A stretch of DNA of 64,000 nt from Christiangramia sabulilitoris. GTDB lineage: Bacteria > Bacteroidota > Bacteroidia > Flavobacteriales > Flavobacteriaceae. The stretch covers positions 248,001-312,000 of the forward strand of contig NZ_VHSF01000001.1 of the NCBI RefSeq assembly GCF_007050985.1, in the 5' to 3' direction. Below, piece by piece: positions 33,963 through 43,503 of this stretch (the first letter of the stretch is position 1; each line of letters starts with the position of its first letter). The translations under genes and the position numbers were made by a program. The notes under the pieces were generated by a model. That model worked only from the letters and a program-made list of their open reading frames with translations, had not been told where the DNA came from and did not search any database.

Positions 33963-35837
33963 TTATCTTAAAAGGGAAAAGTGACCTGTTTTATTTTCCA
34001 TGCCATCTATGCTAATATAGTACCAGTAATCGTCAGCCGGAAGGTCTCTTCCGTTGTAAACACCATCCCAGGTAAAGTTCGCTCCGTTATCCTGTATTAA
34101 AAGTTTCCCGTACCTGTCAAAAATCCTGATCTCAGACCTGTCAAAAAACTCAAGACCCCGTAATTCAAACCTATCGTTATAACCATCATTATTGGGGGTG
34201 ATCATTCTGGGGATCACAATATGTGCAAAACGTAGAGAAACTATACTGCATCCTTCGGTATCGCGGATATAGCCGGTATAAATTCCCGCCTCAACAGATT
34301 CGAAAATCGGGGAAGTTTGAAAATTATTTCCATCCAGAGAATACAAAAAATCTCCCTGGTCCACTGGATAAATCACTACATCTTCTCCTACTGATTTTAC
34401 TTCTTGGATTTCAGCAATCTCTGTAGGATTTACTGTAAACTCTTTGCTGGTAAAACAACCTTCAGGTGAAATTACCTTTACCGAATAAATACCCGGTAAA
34501 TTTATATTTATAGATTCGGTGGTTTCTCCCCCAGTCCATTCATAATCGTAGCCAGATATGCCGGCACTTAAGGTAAGAGTGGACTCAGGACAAATTTTTA
34601 TTACTTCATCTTCCAGTTCAGGTAAATTGCTCCTGGTAAATCGCACTGCAGTTCTCTGGCTCGCGCCGCATTCGTAAATAGGATCAATTGCTTCTGCATA
34701 ATAGACACCGGGGGATACCGGGAAAAAAGTATTAGTATTTTCAGCCAGTAGGTTACCCCCGGTTTCTGCATCATACCAGTTGATTAACAGGTTACTTTCT
34801 GCAGTAACTTTTAAGGCCGGGGCGGGTTCATTCTGGCAGGCAAAAACATTCCCCTCGCTTAGAGGTGGTTCCGGTGTTTGGATGATCTGTACGTGAAAAG
34901 CATCAGAAGCTGAACTACATACATTACTATTCAAATTTATAATGTCTTCGGCTACCTTTATCCTGTAAAAGACAGGTTCGTTTATTTGAGCAGTTTGGTA
35001 TATATTACTGTTTGCCCCGGGAATATCTCCCCAATCTTCACCATTCAAACTTATTTGCCATTGGTAAAACTGCTGCTGGTAGACTGAACTATCAGCATTC
35101 GCTACCAGAGTAAGTCTAATTGGTGTATCTGCTTGACACAGGTAGAAATCATCACCGCTCTGCCCGTCTGAGGAAACTGTAGTAAGGTCACCACAGGATC
35201 TGAAAATAATATCATCAATTGCCAGATCATTTCCACATCCTCCTTCACCGTTATTAAACATCTTTAAAATAACAGATTCCTGTCCGGGTTCTGATCTGAA
35301 GGTAAGGGCGAACTGATTCCATTCAGGATTTGAAGTTGCATTAATATTGGGGGTGTCACCTGCTTTAATAAGGTTGGTGTCTGTTTCATCCCAGATCTCG
35401 AACCTTACATTATTTGGAATCCCACCTGCTTCACAATCATTACTGTCTGGGTCATACACATTCATTAAAAATGCCGAAAACTCATAGGTAGTGCTTTCAC
35501 AAAGGCCGGTAATTTCCTTCCGGTAAAACCTGCCTGCAGTAAAATCTGCATTTACAACCAGCGCTCTTCCACCAGAAATATTTGTATCTGGGAAACCTTG
35601 ATGCCACGAAGTTATTTCATTTCCAATATCATCTGAGATAGTGTATTCACCATCCTGTGGATCACCTGTGACATAAGTATAATTAGTGATTTCAGGAGAA
35701 AGAGGACTTCCGGTGCCGCTACCCCCTCCAAAATTCTCGTGGAAAATAGGGTCACCTTTACTGCCACTGCAAAAACCTAATTGTGCAAAAGAATTTTGCA
35801 GAAAAAAAAAGAATATAAATGCTAATATATATTTCAA
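33963..35837 (-). CDS. Secreted multi-domain protein with T9SS type B (gliding-motility) C-terminus
   Basis: A 624-residue surface protein. I place the start at TTG 35837, which overlaps the upstream stop as TTGA and gives a standard signal peptide (MKYILAFIFFFFLQNSFA/Q); an ATG at 35882 would add 15 residues before it. Residues about 20-215 read as a carbohydrate- or lectin-like jelly roll with paired Cys (LCESTTYEFSAFLMN), then Ig-like segments, and a C-terminal type B sorting domain: ITPNNDGYNDRFEL, IRIFDRYGKLL, WDGVYNGRDLPADDYWYYI. It is third in the FUSC/DUF6155 operon. Confidence 0.85.
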   Translation of the reverse strand: MKYILAFIFFFFLQNSFAQLGFCSGSKGDPIFHENFGGGSGTGSPLSPEITNYTYVTGDPQDGEYTISDDIGNEITSWHQGFPDTNISGGRALVVNADFTAGRFYRKEITGLCESTTYEFSAFLMNVYDPDSNDCEAGGIPNNVRFEIWDETDTNLIKAGDTPNINATSNPEWNQFALTFRSEPGQESVILKMFNNGEGGCGNDLAIDDIIFRSCGDLTTVSSDGQSGDDFYLCQADTPIRLTLVANADSSVYQQQFYQWQISLNGEDWGDIPGANSNIYQTAQINEPVFYRIKVAEDIINLNSNVCSSASDAFHVQIIQTPEPPLSEGNVFACQNEPAPALKVTAESNLLINWYDAETGGNLLAENTNTFFPVSPGVYYAEAIDPIYECGASQRTAVRFTRSNLPELEDEVIKICPESTLTLSAGISGYDYEWTGGETTESININLPGIYSVKVISPEGCFTSKEFTVNPTEIAEIQEVKSVGEDVVIYPVDQGDFLYSLDGNNFQTSPIFESVEAGIYTGYIRDTEGCSIVSLRFAHIVIPRMITPNNDGYNDRFELRGLEFFDRSEIRIFDRYGKLLIQDNGANFTWDGVYNGRDLPADDYWYYISIDGMENKTGHFSLLR

Positions 35838-36346
35838 AGAAAACGATCTTTTAGCTGTTCGAACTGATAAGTGTTGACCCATTTTTGATCTTCAGCTTCC
35901 TCACCTATCTGGTAAATACGTTTCACGAATTCGTTAGATATACCCTTATCTATGACAAAATTTACAACCTGCTCGAATGATTTCAGCATACTTTTCTGGA
36001 ATCCTTCTGAAATATTTTCCCTGTCCCTGGAATAAGTCTGGGCCACTTCGATGTTATAAAGCATAACATCTGCAAGAGCATGAGCTTCCATTTCTAATTT
36101 CAAAAAATGCTTGATCAGTTTGTGCGCTACAGATCTTCTCGCTTTGGGTCTGCGGTTATTAGGAGGGAAATACTCTTTGGAGATTTTGAATTTAGCTTCT
36201 CTAACCAGTTTCTCTTCATTTGGATTAAAAACAAAATTATAAAAGGTCTTTACCTCTGGGAAACGCTCATAAAGATCCAGTATCTGCTCCTCCAGTTCCT
36301 TTTTGGGCAGGGAATTAATGTATTTCTTAAATGCGCGTTTACTCAT
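35834..36346 (-). CDS. DUF6155-like protein
   Basis: A 170-residue soluble, mainly helical protein. It matches my memory of the DUF6155 family (LPKKELEEQILDLYERFPEV, FNPNEEKLVREAKFKI). It has no signal or membrane segment and is rich in Lys/Arg. Its start codon overlaps the FUSC stop by one base and its stop overlaps the next gene's TTG, so the three are translationally coupled. Function unknown. Confidence 0.7.
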   Translation of the reverse strand: MSKRAFKKYINSLPKKELEEQILDLYERFPEVKTFYNFVFNPNEEKLVREAKFKISKEYFPPNNRRPKARRSVAHKLIKHFLKLEMEAHALADVMLYNIEVAQTYSRDRENISEGFQKSMLKSFEQVVNFVIDKGISNEFVKRIYQIGEEAEDQKWVNTYQFEQLKDRFL

Positions 36347-38589
36347 TAGCCTACATTCAACTTTTCCATATTTAATTTAAGTTTCTCAGAAATATCGAGT
36401 AACCATTCTAATTGTTTGGTTACCAGATGAGCCTCCTGTAATTGAAAGCGCATTTGCCTGTCTATTTTTTGTTTCCCGGCTTTGATCTCAAGATCTCTTT
36501 TTTCTGCAAGTTTATCGAATTTATCCTGAAGGGCCTTACCTGCGTTGGTTATCTCTTCAGATTTTTTCCTGATTAATACCTTTTCTTCAAGAATATTTAG
36601 ACTGTTTTTGAGATTTATAATGATCCCGTTTGTATAGGTTTCAAAATCCTTAGATGCGCTGGTGGTGGGATGGGTTCTAATATAAGTACCCAAAGAAGCG
36701 AGGGCAGAAAGAAAAGTATGATTTAGGCCAACGATCTCATATATAAGACTAAGCTGCTTTTGTCTCGATTTGGGTTCCTGCGTCATTCGTTGAAATGCTC
36801 CGCTAAGTTCACCCATATCCAGAAAAGCTCTTTTTCTCGCAAGTTTATAGGAAACCGGAAGCGATCTTTTATCATGGTAATAATGGTCGATTTCTTCCAG
36901 GTATTTAAGATTTGCTTTAACTGAAGCTGCGATAACCTTGTTAAGATTTTCAGATTCCCACTTTGGCCATAAAATTAAATTTCCAAAGGCGGCTAGGCCT
37001 GCACCAATCATAGTATCAATTACTCTATACTGAATTACATTTATCACATCTGGTTGCAGTAAGGCGTAAATAAATATGATACTCAAAGTAATAAAGATCG
37101 CTGCCGTAGTGTAATTCCTTTGAATGAGAGAAAATGCGAGCGTAAGAGACAATATACCCAGAATTGCATACACCGTGGTGTTCTGAGTAATAAACACGAT
37201 ACCTACGGCAATAGCGGCTCCAATTAGAGTACCAATAATCCTTTTACGTGTACGCACTTTGGTGAGACCGTAATTTGGCCTCATGATAACTACAACCGTT
37301 AATAATATCCAGTAAGCGTTCTGTACTGAAAAAAAGGTTCCAATAAAATATCCAACCAGGACAACAATGGCCAACCTGAGTGAATGCCTGAAAATAGCAG
37401 AATCAAAGTTTAAATTATTCTGCAGTGTGTTTAAACTATACTCCTGTTGGGTAAGAAACTTTCGAACTTCTTTTTCCTTCACTAAAAGCCTGGGTTTACC
37501 TTCTAGGTTTCTAAGGATCCTGTCTATATTATTGATTTTATTTGCCTGCCTGGACTGATAGTCAAAAAGATTTCGAAGCAGTATCATTTCTTCCCGCCTT
37601 TTTCCAAGGTCTATTTTTCTCCGAAACTTATCGAGAGCTGCTTCAATTGTTTTTAAAGCTTCAGGAATTTCATTTTTTGGAAGTTCAGAATTCTTTTGGA
37701 CGGCCAGGGCTATATCCTCCAATTGCTTAGCCATTTTAAGACTGAAGTCGGCAAAAACGTTCACCTCGTCCTGATCTTCTTTAAATGAAGTGAGCATGGT
37801 TCTTTGATCTATAGGATTGGCCATAGCCAGTTCCAGCATGTCCACAAGATCTATAAATATCATTAGTCTTTTACGGCCGTAACCTGAACTTCCTGAAGAT
37901 TGGCGTTTTGAAATTAGAATTTCCCGCAGGCTTTCATGATGTTCATTTAAATCGGTTTGACTTTGAAACAATCTTTTTTGAATTTCCTGTTCATCAGTAT
38001 CCGGTCTGTATAATTGTACCCTTAGCCTTAGATACTGTGAGGTTAGTTCCATTGTCTCACCTATTAATTGTTCGGTGGCCCGTTCGGGTTTAATTAGATA
38101 CCAGCTAACACTAACCAGCAAATACCAGATTCCGCCAATACCAATCAAAATAGATTTTTCCCAGATCTCGATTCCGGAGGAAATATTGGCAAAACTCAAT
38201 ACCACTGCCAGTAACCCGGAGAAAGTAACCAAAGATGCCCTGAAACCATATACAGAAAGGAATGAGATCGAAAACATCATAATGGCGAGCATGGGGATAA
38301 GCATCCATAAACTTAATGCCGCATATCCCGCAATACAAAAAGATACGGTTCCCAGAAGAGCCGCAGCCATAATACCTAGAACTTTATGTTTAAAACTACC
38401 CGGTACATCACTTGGGGAAGAAAGTAAACAGCCCATGGCCAGGCTAACGCCAATTTCAAGTGTCCCGAAATTCGAAAAAAAACCTATAGGGACCACAATA
38501 GCTATGGTCAACACGATAGCTTTTGAAAAGTCTGTACTCCTCAAAAACTTAATAAGGTCATTTTGATATTTCCTGAACCGGCCTGTCAA
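36346..38589 (-). CDS. FUSC family membrane protein (YccS/YhfK-like)
   Basis: A 747-residue inner-membrane protein. A first bundle of transmembrane helices (about 18-165), a long soluble helical region (about 170-400) and a second bundle (about 405-535, including LRLAIVVLVGYFIGTFFSVQ and YWILLTVVVIMRPNYGLT, the FUSC signature) are followed by a helical C-terminus with coiled-coil character. Relatives include aromatic-acid efflux proteins such as AaeB and YccS. The substrate is unknown. Confidence 0.88.
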   Translation of the reverse strand: MTGRFRKYQNDLIKFLRSTDFSKAIVLTIAIVVPIGFFSNFGTLEIGVSLAMGCLLSSPSDVPGSFKHKVLGIMAAALLGTVSFCIAGYAALSLWMLIPMLAIMMFSISFLSVYGFRASLVTFSGLLAVVLSFANISSGIEIWEKSILIGIGGIWYLLVSVSWYLIKPERATEQLIGETMELTSQYLRLRVQLYRPDTDEQEIQKRLFQSQTDLNEHHESLREILISKRQSSGSSGYGRKRLMIFIDLVDMLELAMANPIDQRTMLTSFKEDQDEVNVFADFSLKMAKQLEDIALAVQKNSELPKNEIPEALKTIEAALDKFRRKIDLGKRREEMILLRNLFDYQSRQANKINNIDRILRNLEGKPRLLVKEKEVRKFLTQQEYSLNTLQNNLNFDSAIFRHSLRLAIVVLVGYFIGTFFSVQNAYWILLTVVVIMRPNYGLTKVRTRKRIIGTLIGAAIAVGIVFITQNTTVYAILGILSLTLAFSLIQRNYTTAAIFITLSIIFIYALLQPDVINVIQYRVIDTMIGAGLAAFGNLILWPKWESENLNKVIAASVKANLKYLEEIDHYYHDKRSLPVSYKLARKRAFLDMGELSGAFQRMTQEPKSRQKQLSLIYEIVGLNHTFLSALASLGTYIRTHPTTSASKDFETYTNGIIINLKNSLNILEEKVLIRKKSEEITNAGKALQDKFDKLAEKRDLEIKAGKQKIDRQMRFQLQEAHLVTKQLEWLLDISEKLKLNMEKLNVG

Positions 38590-38676
38590 TATATAATCAA
38601 TTTTTAAGCGCTGAAAATAATGCTTTAAGTCTAACTATTACTGCTATCTATAATATTAAGCTATATATATAAGCTT

Positions 38677-38704
38677 AAAAAGGCCGGTTAAACCGGCCTT
38701 TTAG
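38677..38704. terminator. Terminator downstream of SDR gene 1
   Basis: A near-perfect palindrome (AAGGCCGGTT / AACCGGCCTT) flanked by A and T runs, so it works on either strand. It sits just after the minus-strand SDR stop and before the FUSC start. Confidence 0.85.
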
Positions 38705-38723
38705 TTTTATATTTTTTATTGAA

Positions 38724-39473
38724 CTATTGTTGCTGTTCTGTTGGCATGATATACACGTCATTAATATTTGCCCGTTTAGGTTGAATTAGGGAATAATATA
38801 TAGCTTCCGCAATATCTTCTGCTTCCAGCGGAGTCATCTCCTTAAAGTTTGATAACATGTCTTCTTTAATCTCATCATCTGTGATCGTTTCTGTTAAGGA
38901 AGTATCTACGAAGCCCGGCTCAATAGACGTTACATTAATATTGAAATTTGGAGCAAGCTCCTGTCTTAAACCTTCAGAAAACATTCTTACGGCAGATTTG
39001 GTGGCACAATACACGGCTCCTCCGGGATATATCTTACGTCCCGCACTTGATGAAATATTGATGATATTACCACTTTTTTGCTCCATCATCGTAGGTAACA
39101 CTGCAGCCACCCCATTTAAAACACCTTTAATATTTACATCTACCATTTTGTCCCACTCATCTGTATGTAGATTTTTTACATAGGACAATGGCATTAATCC
39201 CGCATTATTTACCAAAGCATCTATAGATTTAAACTCTTTCTTGGTATGCTCAACCACCTTTTTAAGGTCTTCCTTTTTAGTTACATCTGCAGTGACCACA
39301 AGTGCTTTGCCTGCCTGCCCTTTTTCAATCTTTGATTGTAATTTTTTGAGTTTATCTTCACTTCTTGCGGTTAAAACAACATTTGCTCCTTCTTTTGCCA
39401 GTTTCATCGCGGTTGCTTCTCCAATTCCACTGGATGCTCCCGTAATGATTACCGTCTTTCCTTTAATACTCAT
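38724..39473 (-). CDS. Short-chain dehydrogenase/reductase 1
   Basis: A 249-residue NAD(P)-dependent oxidoreductase, classical SDR type. Start at ATG 39473 (MSIKGKTVIITG); the frame is open to 39551 but those residues precede the Rossmann strand. Motifs: TGASSGIG, NNAG, ISSSAG (catalytic Ser) and YCATK (Tyr and Lys). The KTVVLTARSEDKL region suggests NADP preference. The substrate is not readable; it resembles YdfG/YwfD-like enzymes. Confidence 0.9.
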   Translation of the reverse strand: MSIKGKTVIITGASSGIGEATAMKLAKEGANVVLTARSEDKLKKLQSKIEKGQAGKALVVTADVTKKEDLKKVVEHTKKEFKSIDALVNNAGLMPLSYVKNLHTDEWDKMVDVNIKGVLNGVAAVLPTMMEQKSGNIINISSSAGRKIYPGGAVYCATKSAVRMFSEGLRQELAPNFNINVTSIEPGFVDTSLTETITDDEIKEDMLSNFKEMTPLEAEDIAEAIYYSLIQPKRANINDVYIMPTEQQQ

Positions 39474-39597
39474 ATCAATTTTGTTTTTTTTAATTTCCAC
39501 TAAAATACCGCATAAAAGACTGTCAACAATAGTATTTATAGGCTTTGTCATGATTTTAACCCTTATATGGCCAAGCTGTTAATTTTTTAAATATTGT

Positions 39598-39626
39598 ATA
39601 AAAAAGCCTGACCATCAGGTCAGGCC
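39598..39626 (-). terminator. Terminator after SDR gene 2
   Basis: GCCTGACC / GGTCAGGC stem with a 4-base loop; on the minus strand it is followed by T6. Confidence 0.85.
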
Positions 39627-39649
39627 TGGTCGTATTAATTTGAAGATTT

Positions 39650-40360
39650 TTATTTCTGAGGGGGTCGCGAAGGTCTAACTTCTATCTTACTCGGTAAAGT
39701 TCTGGGGTTCATCTTTAAAAGATCACCTACCAGTTCACCAATATCTTCAATCTGAATTTTCCAGGCATCTTCTTCTGAAGGTTCATGGTCATTAAAATAG
39801 GTCGCTACTGAACCTGGCATAATAGTACTAACTTTAACTCCTTTATCCCGAAGATCCAGCATTACTGCCTGAGTGAAGCCGGTTACTCCAAATTTACTTG
39901 CATTATATGCTGCCCCCCCTGCAAAAAAGTTTGTACCGGCGAGACTTGAAATTGTAATAATATATCCCTCAGATTTTTTTAAAGCTTCCACACAGGCTTT
40001 GATACTATAGAAAACTCCATTAAGATTAGTATCTATCGTGTCCTTCCATTCCTCCACTGTTAGCTCTTCCACAGATCCGAAATTTCCGATTCCCGCATTG
40101 GCTATCAGAACATCTAATTGTCCCCATTTATCCAGAACTTTCTGTACGGCTTTTTTCTGACTTTCAAAATCTCTGACATCGGCTTCCAAACCAATAATAT
40201 CACCAAAACTGGAGAGTTTTTCTGCTGCCTTTTCTGCAGAGGAGAGTGATCTGCTGGTGACAGCTACCTTGTAACCCATTTGTAAAAGAGCCCTGGCCAC
40301 TCCATATCCTATTCCTTTACTTCCTCCGGTGATGAATGCTGTTTTATTTTCTTTACTCAT
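39650..40360 (-). CDS. Short-chain dehydrogenase/reductase 2
   Basis: A 236-residue SDR with TGGSKGIG, NAGIG, ISSLAG and YNASK motifs, resembling 3-oxoacyl-ACP reductase-type enzymes. It has its own terminator, so although next to SDR 1 it is a separate transcript. The two paralogues are not close copies (different cofactor and substrate loops). Substrate unknown. Confidence 0.9.
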   Translation of the reverse strand: MSKENKTAFITGGSKGIGYGVARALLQMGYKVAVTSRSLSSAEKAAEKLSSFGDIIGLEADVRDFESQKKAVQKVLDKWGQLDVLIANAGIGNFGSVEELTVEEWKDTIDTNLNGVFYSIKACVEALKKSEGYIITISSLAGTNFFAGGAAYNASKFGVTGFTQAVMLDLRDKGVKVSTIMPGSVATYFNDHEPSEEDAWKIQIEDIGELVGDLLKMNPRTLPSKIEVRPSRPPQK

Positions 40361-40496
40361 ATTTATTATTTTCTAAGGTTAAAGCTACTAAAGACGGTTA
40401 TCCCTCTGAAATTTAAAGCTCTAAGATTCTGTTAATTTTAAAGGTTAAATACTTGATAAAACATAATAAAAGACTTTTATAGAAAACTAAAAAAAC

Positions 40497-40504
40497 TAAC
40501 TTTG
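40497..40504 (+). promoter_or_regulatory. Putative -7 box upstream of the 130-residue protein
   Basis: TAACTTTG matches TAnnTTTG and lies 73 bases before the TTG start at 40578, leaving a longish leader. No fitting -33 element seen. Confidence 0.35.
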
Positions 40505-40577
40505 TCACCTGAAAAAATTCTACGGTTAAGAATCGTATTTTCGCCAGGCAAGTACTAACTAATTTAATCAAGATACC

Positions 40578-40970
40578 TTGGAAAATATCAAAGCACAGAA
40601 ATTACTCAATAAGATTCAGCGCGACCTTATGCGTAATGGGATTATCACAAATACAATCGTTGAAGACCTTAAAGAATTAAGGAAATTTGTGGTTGAGGAA
40701 AATATTCCTTTGTTGGCCAAGGTAACCAGGTTAACTTATGAGCATATTGCTGAGCACGAAGACTTCCTAATTGCTATCCCGGATGATGAGCCTATAGAAG
40801 TAGATGAAGAATCTGAAGAGACCGAAGTGATCGAAACAGAAGATGTTACCGGCCAGGAAAGTCTAGAATATATGCTTTCTCTAATGGCAGAGCACTACAA
40901 TAAAGTTAACGAGTTAGAGCTTCGCGAATATGTAAATGCCTTGAAAGAGCACGCGGGAGAGGATTATTAA
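40578..40970 (+). CDS. Small acidic helical protein of unknown function
   Basis: A 130-residue soluble protein from TTG; no ATG exists before the conserved-looking ENIKAQKLLNKIQRDL segment. It is helical at both ends with a highly acidic linker (EVDEESEETEVIETED) in the middle. No signal or catalytic motif. I do not recognise a named family, but the coding signal is clear. It lies 75 bases before the VTT protein gene. Confidence 0.68.
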   Translation: MENIKAQKLLNKIQRDLMRNGIITNTIVEDLKELRKFVVEENIPLLAKVTRLTYEHIAEHEDFLIAIPDDEPIEVDEESEETEVIETEDVTGQESLEYMLSLMAEHYNKVNELELREYVNALKEHAGEDY

Positions 40971-41045
40971 TGGTTAGCATTAAGCTTTCCGCAATTCCTA
41001 CTTCCACTTCCGGATCTCTTAAATTGCTATAAACTGAAAAGATTA

Positions 41046-41663
41046 ATGAAAGAAAGAGCGAAATCTAAAAAGAAGTCGCGGATACGTTTGTTGCACCAAT
41101 ACTACAACTACACAGGTTTTTATTCCTTTGTATGGAATAGTTTAAAGAAAGCTGTTTTACCTATTGTACTTTTTGTTGGTGCGCTATGGGCTATAGATCA
41201 TTATCTTCTGGATATTGAAGATATGCTGGTCCTTATAACTGAAACCTATGCCCCGGCAGAGGTTCTCTCTATTTTCTTTTTATCTGAATCTTTATTAGGC
41301 CTGGTACCGCCAGAACTTTTTATTGCGTGGGCAGGTAAGTCTGCCAGCCCTATGATTTTCCTGACCTTATTGGCGACAGCATCATACCTGGGAGGAATTG
41401 TATCTTATTATATAGGAGTAGGAATAACAAAAATTCCCGCTGTACATGAAGCGATGGAATTGAAAATGGCCAAGCATATAAAAAATACCCGGAAATGGGG
41501 TGGTTTTTTGATCATCGTCGGTGCCTTGCTTCCTATACCTTTTGCCATGACGAGTATAGCTGCCGGAATTATAAAATTTCCTTTTTCCAGCTATCTGATT
41601 TTTGGATTGCTTAGGTATGCCAGGTTTTACCTTTATGCCCTGGTCATCTTCGAAATGGTTTAA
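41046..41663 (+). CDS. VTT/DedA-like membrane protein (YqaA type)
   Basis: A 205-residue integral membrane protein. A basic head (MKERAKSKKKSRIRLL) is followed by about five hydrophobic segments with the VTT-domain features: a Pro-Pro-Glu re-entrant loop (LLGLVPPELFIAWAG) and the GALLPIPFAMTSIAAGI segment with RY near the end. DedA/VTT proteins scramble or flip lipids and affect envelope stress; the role here is by family only. Confidence 0.8.
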   Translation: MKERAKSKKKSRIRLLHQYYNYTGFYSFVWNSLKKAVLPIVLFVGALWAIDHYLLDIEDMLVLITETYAPAEVLSIFFLSESLLGLVPPELFIAWAGKSASPMIFLTLLATASYLGGIVSYYIGVGITKIPAVHEAMELKMAKHIKNTRKWGGFLIIVGALLPIPFAMTSIAAGIIKFPFSSYLIFGLLRYARFYLYALVIFEMV

Positions 41664-41801
41664 CGCTTTTCTTATAATAAAACTAAACTTTTCCTAAGGC
41701 TTACCATAGTGCCTGAGATATATTTTAATTTAGTTGAAAATACTGACTTCATGGTGTTTAACGACCATTTTCAGTTTGATTTTTAACCAATAATTTAAAT
41801 T

Positions 41802-41960
41802 ATGTCTTTACTTACTATTATTTTAAACATTGTATTACCTCCCCTTGCTGTTTTTTTAAAGCATGGTCTAGGGGTAACTTTTCTAATAAGTTTACTATTA
41901 ACGGCTTTAGGCTGGCTACCAGGAGTTATACATGCATTCCTGGTAAACGGAACCGACTAA
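41802..41960 (+). CDS. Pmp3/YqaE (UPF0057) family membrane peptide
   Basis: A 52-residue protein with two transmembrane helices and the family signature VLPPLAVFLKHGLG and LLTALGWLPGVIHAF. Pmp3-type proteolipids influence membrane potential and cation tolerance. It has a terminator 20 bases after the stop. Confidence 0.88.
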   Translation: MSLLTIILNIVLPPLAVFLKHGLGVTFLISLLLTALGWLPGVIHAFLVNGTD

Positions 41961-41979
41961 AAAGCAATTATTTAAACGC

Positions 41980-42010
41980 AAAAAGACCGGATATAAATCC
42001 GGTCTTTTTT
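41980..42010. terminator. Bidirectional terminator between Pmp3 and galE
   Basis: A 12-bp stem AAAAGACCGGAT / ATCCGGTCTTTT with a 4-base loop and T runs on both strands, lying between convergent genes. Confidence 0.92.
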
Positions 42011-42027
42011 ATTGTGCACAGCATTAT

Positions 42028-43071
42028 CTAATTCTCCTCTTCTTCTCTCTTACGAACCACTTTTTGCCACTTCCAGGCACTTTTCAAAGCATCATCTAGT
42101 GATCTGTCTGCCTTCCAGCCCAGATCTTCATTTGCTTTAGTGGTGTCAGCATATGCAGAAATAATATCACCTTCTCTTCTACCCACAACCTTATAAGGTA
42201 ATTTCTCTCCTGAAACCTTTTCAAAAGATTTTATTACCTCCAATACCGAATTTCCTTTTCCTGTACCAAGATTAAAAACTTCATAATTGCTTTTTTCCTT
42301 AGCGTCGATGAGCCTCTTTAGAGCTTTCACGTGAGCTTCAGCGAGGTCCATCACATGTATATAATCCCTTATTGCCGTCCCGTCCTCTGTAGGGTAATCA
42401 TCTCCAAAAACTGAAAGCTCTTCACGTTTACCAATTGCGGTTTGTGTAATGAAAGGAATTAGGTTTTGAGGTGTACCTATTGGTAATTCACCAATTTCTG
42501 CTGTTGGATGTGCACCTATTGGGTTAAAATACCTGAGTGCTATAGCTTTAAAATGTAAATTCGTTTTACAGGTATCCTGAAGAATTTCTTCTCCTATCTG
42601 CTTCGTGTTACCATAAGGAGATTCTGCTTTTTTAACAGGTGCATTTTCGGTTATAGGGAGTTCATCAGCCTGTCCATAAACCGTACAGGATGAACTAAAT
42701 ATAAATCTTGCATTTGGTTTCTTATTTAATTCCTGAAGGAGATAAACCAAAGTAGCAATATTATTCTCATAATAGAGTAATGGATTTATTACACTCTCCC
42801 CTACAGCTTTGGATGCGGCGAAGTGGATAACATCCTCAATATCCGGATATTTTTCAAAGAAATTTTTGACAGCTTCCTTATCTCTTAGATCTAAATTCTC
42901 AAATTCCGGGGTTTTCCCGGTGATTTGCGTGATCCCTCCCAATACGTCTATGGAGGAATTAGAAAGATTATCTATTATCACTACTTTATACCCTTCCTTC
43001 TGAAGGGCTACAACCGTATGGGATCCTATAAAACCAAGTCCACCGGTAACCAAAACACTTTTAGAACTCAT
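42028..43071 (-). CDS. galE: UDP-glucose 4-epimerase
   Basis: A 347-residue NAD-dependent epimerase interconverting UDP-glucose and UDP-galactose for galactose use and polysaccharide building blocks. TGGLGFIGSH at 9-18 binds NAD; the catalytic SSS near 126-128 and Y153xxxK157 (SPYGNTKQ) are present, and the C-terminal substrate part has PIGTPQNLIPFI and GDDYPTEDGTAIRDYIHV. It stands alone. Confidence 0.95.
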   Translation of the reverse strand: MSSKSVLVTGGLGFIGSHTVVALQKEGYKVVIIDNLSNSSIDVLGGITQITGKTPEFENLDLRDKEAVKNFFEKYPDIEDVIHFAASKAVGESVINPLLYYENNIATLVYLLQELNKKPNARFIFSSSCTVYGQADELPITENAPVKKAESPYGNTKQIGEEILQDTCKTNLHFKAIALRYFNPIGAHPTAEIGELPIGTPQNLIPFITQTAIGKREELSVFGDDYPTEDGTAIRDYIHVMDLAEAHVKALKRLIDAKEKSNYEVFNLGTGKGNSVLEVIKSFEKVSGEKLPYKVVGRREGDIISAYADTTKANEDLGWKADRSLDDALKSAWKWQKVVRKREEEEN

Positions 43072-43185
43072 ATTTTTTATTTACAGGCGCAAATTAATAA
43101 AAATGAGAGGAGCACTGCCTCTGAATTATATTAAAAACCTCCTAAAGCTTCATTAATTTGACCGTGCCATGTCTCTGTAAACAAT

Positions 43186-43193
43186 TATATTTG
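43186..43193 (+). promoter_or_regulatory. Putative -7 box for the DUF3817/MscS/EEP operon
   Basis: TATATTTG fits TAnnTTTG exactly and ends 22 bases before the DUF3817 ATG. A TTTG at about 43157 is roughly 25 bases upstream, longer than the usual spacing. Confidence 0.45.
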
Positions 43194-43215
43194 TGGGAGT
43201 TTAATTTTTACGTTT

Positions 43216-43500
43216 ATGTCCCTAAAAAACCAGTTAAGACTATTTAAATGGATTAGCATTCTCGAAGGAATCTCATTTTTGCTGCTGCTATTTATTGCTA
43301 TGCCTTTAAAGTATATTTTTGAAATGCCGCAAATGGTACAGCAGGTGGGGATGGCTCACGGCATATTATTTATAGCCTATATACTTGGCGGTATTCTCCT
43401 AATAAGGCCAATGAAATGGAGTTTATCACAAATAGCAATTATACTTGGATGCTCTGTTTTGCCGTTTGGTCCTTTTTATGTTGAAAAGAAATATCTTTAA
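43216..43500 (+). CDS. DUF3817 family membrane protein
   Basis: A 94-residue protein with three hydrophobic segments. It fits DUF3817 (LRLFKWISILEGISFLLLLF, MPLKYIFEMPQMVQQVGMAHG, and the final PFGPFYVEKKYL). Function unknown. The MscS gene starts 3 bases after its stop, so they are cotranscribed. Confidence 0.86.
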   Translation: MSLKNQLRLFKWISILEGISFLLLLFIAMPLKYIFEMPQMVQQVGMAHGILFIAYILGGILLIRPMKWSLSQIAIILGCSVLPFGPFYVEKKYL

Positions 43501-43503
43501 TAC

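Noticed and set aside
38075-38566. 163-residue open frame on the plus strand
   Set aside because: Antisense to the FUSC gene, whose membrane segments and family signature are clear.
38724-40360. Recent duplication of the two SDR genes
   Set aside because: They share only fold motifs, differ in length and cofactor loop, and each has its own terminator.
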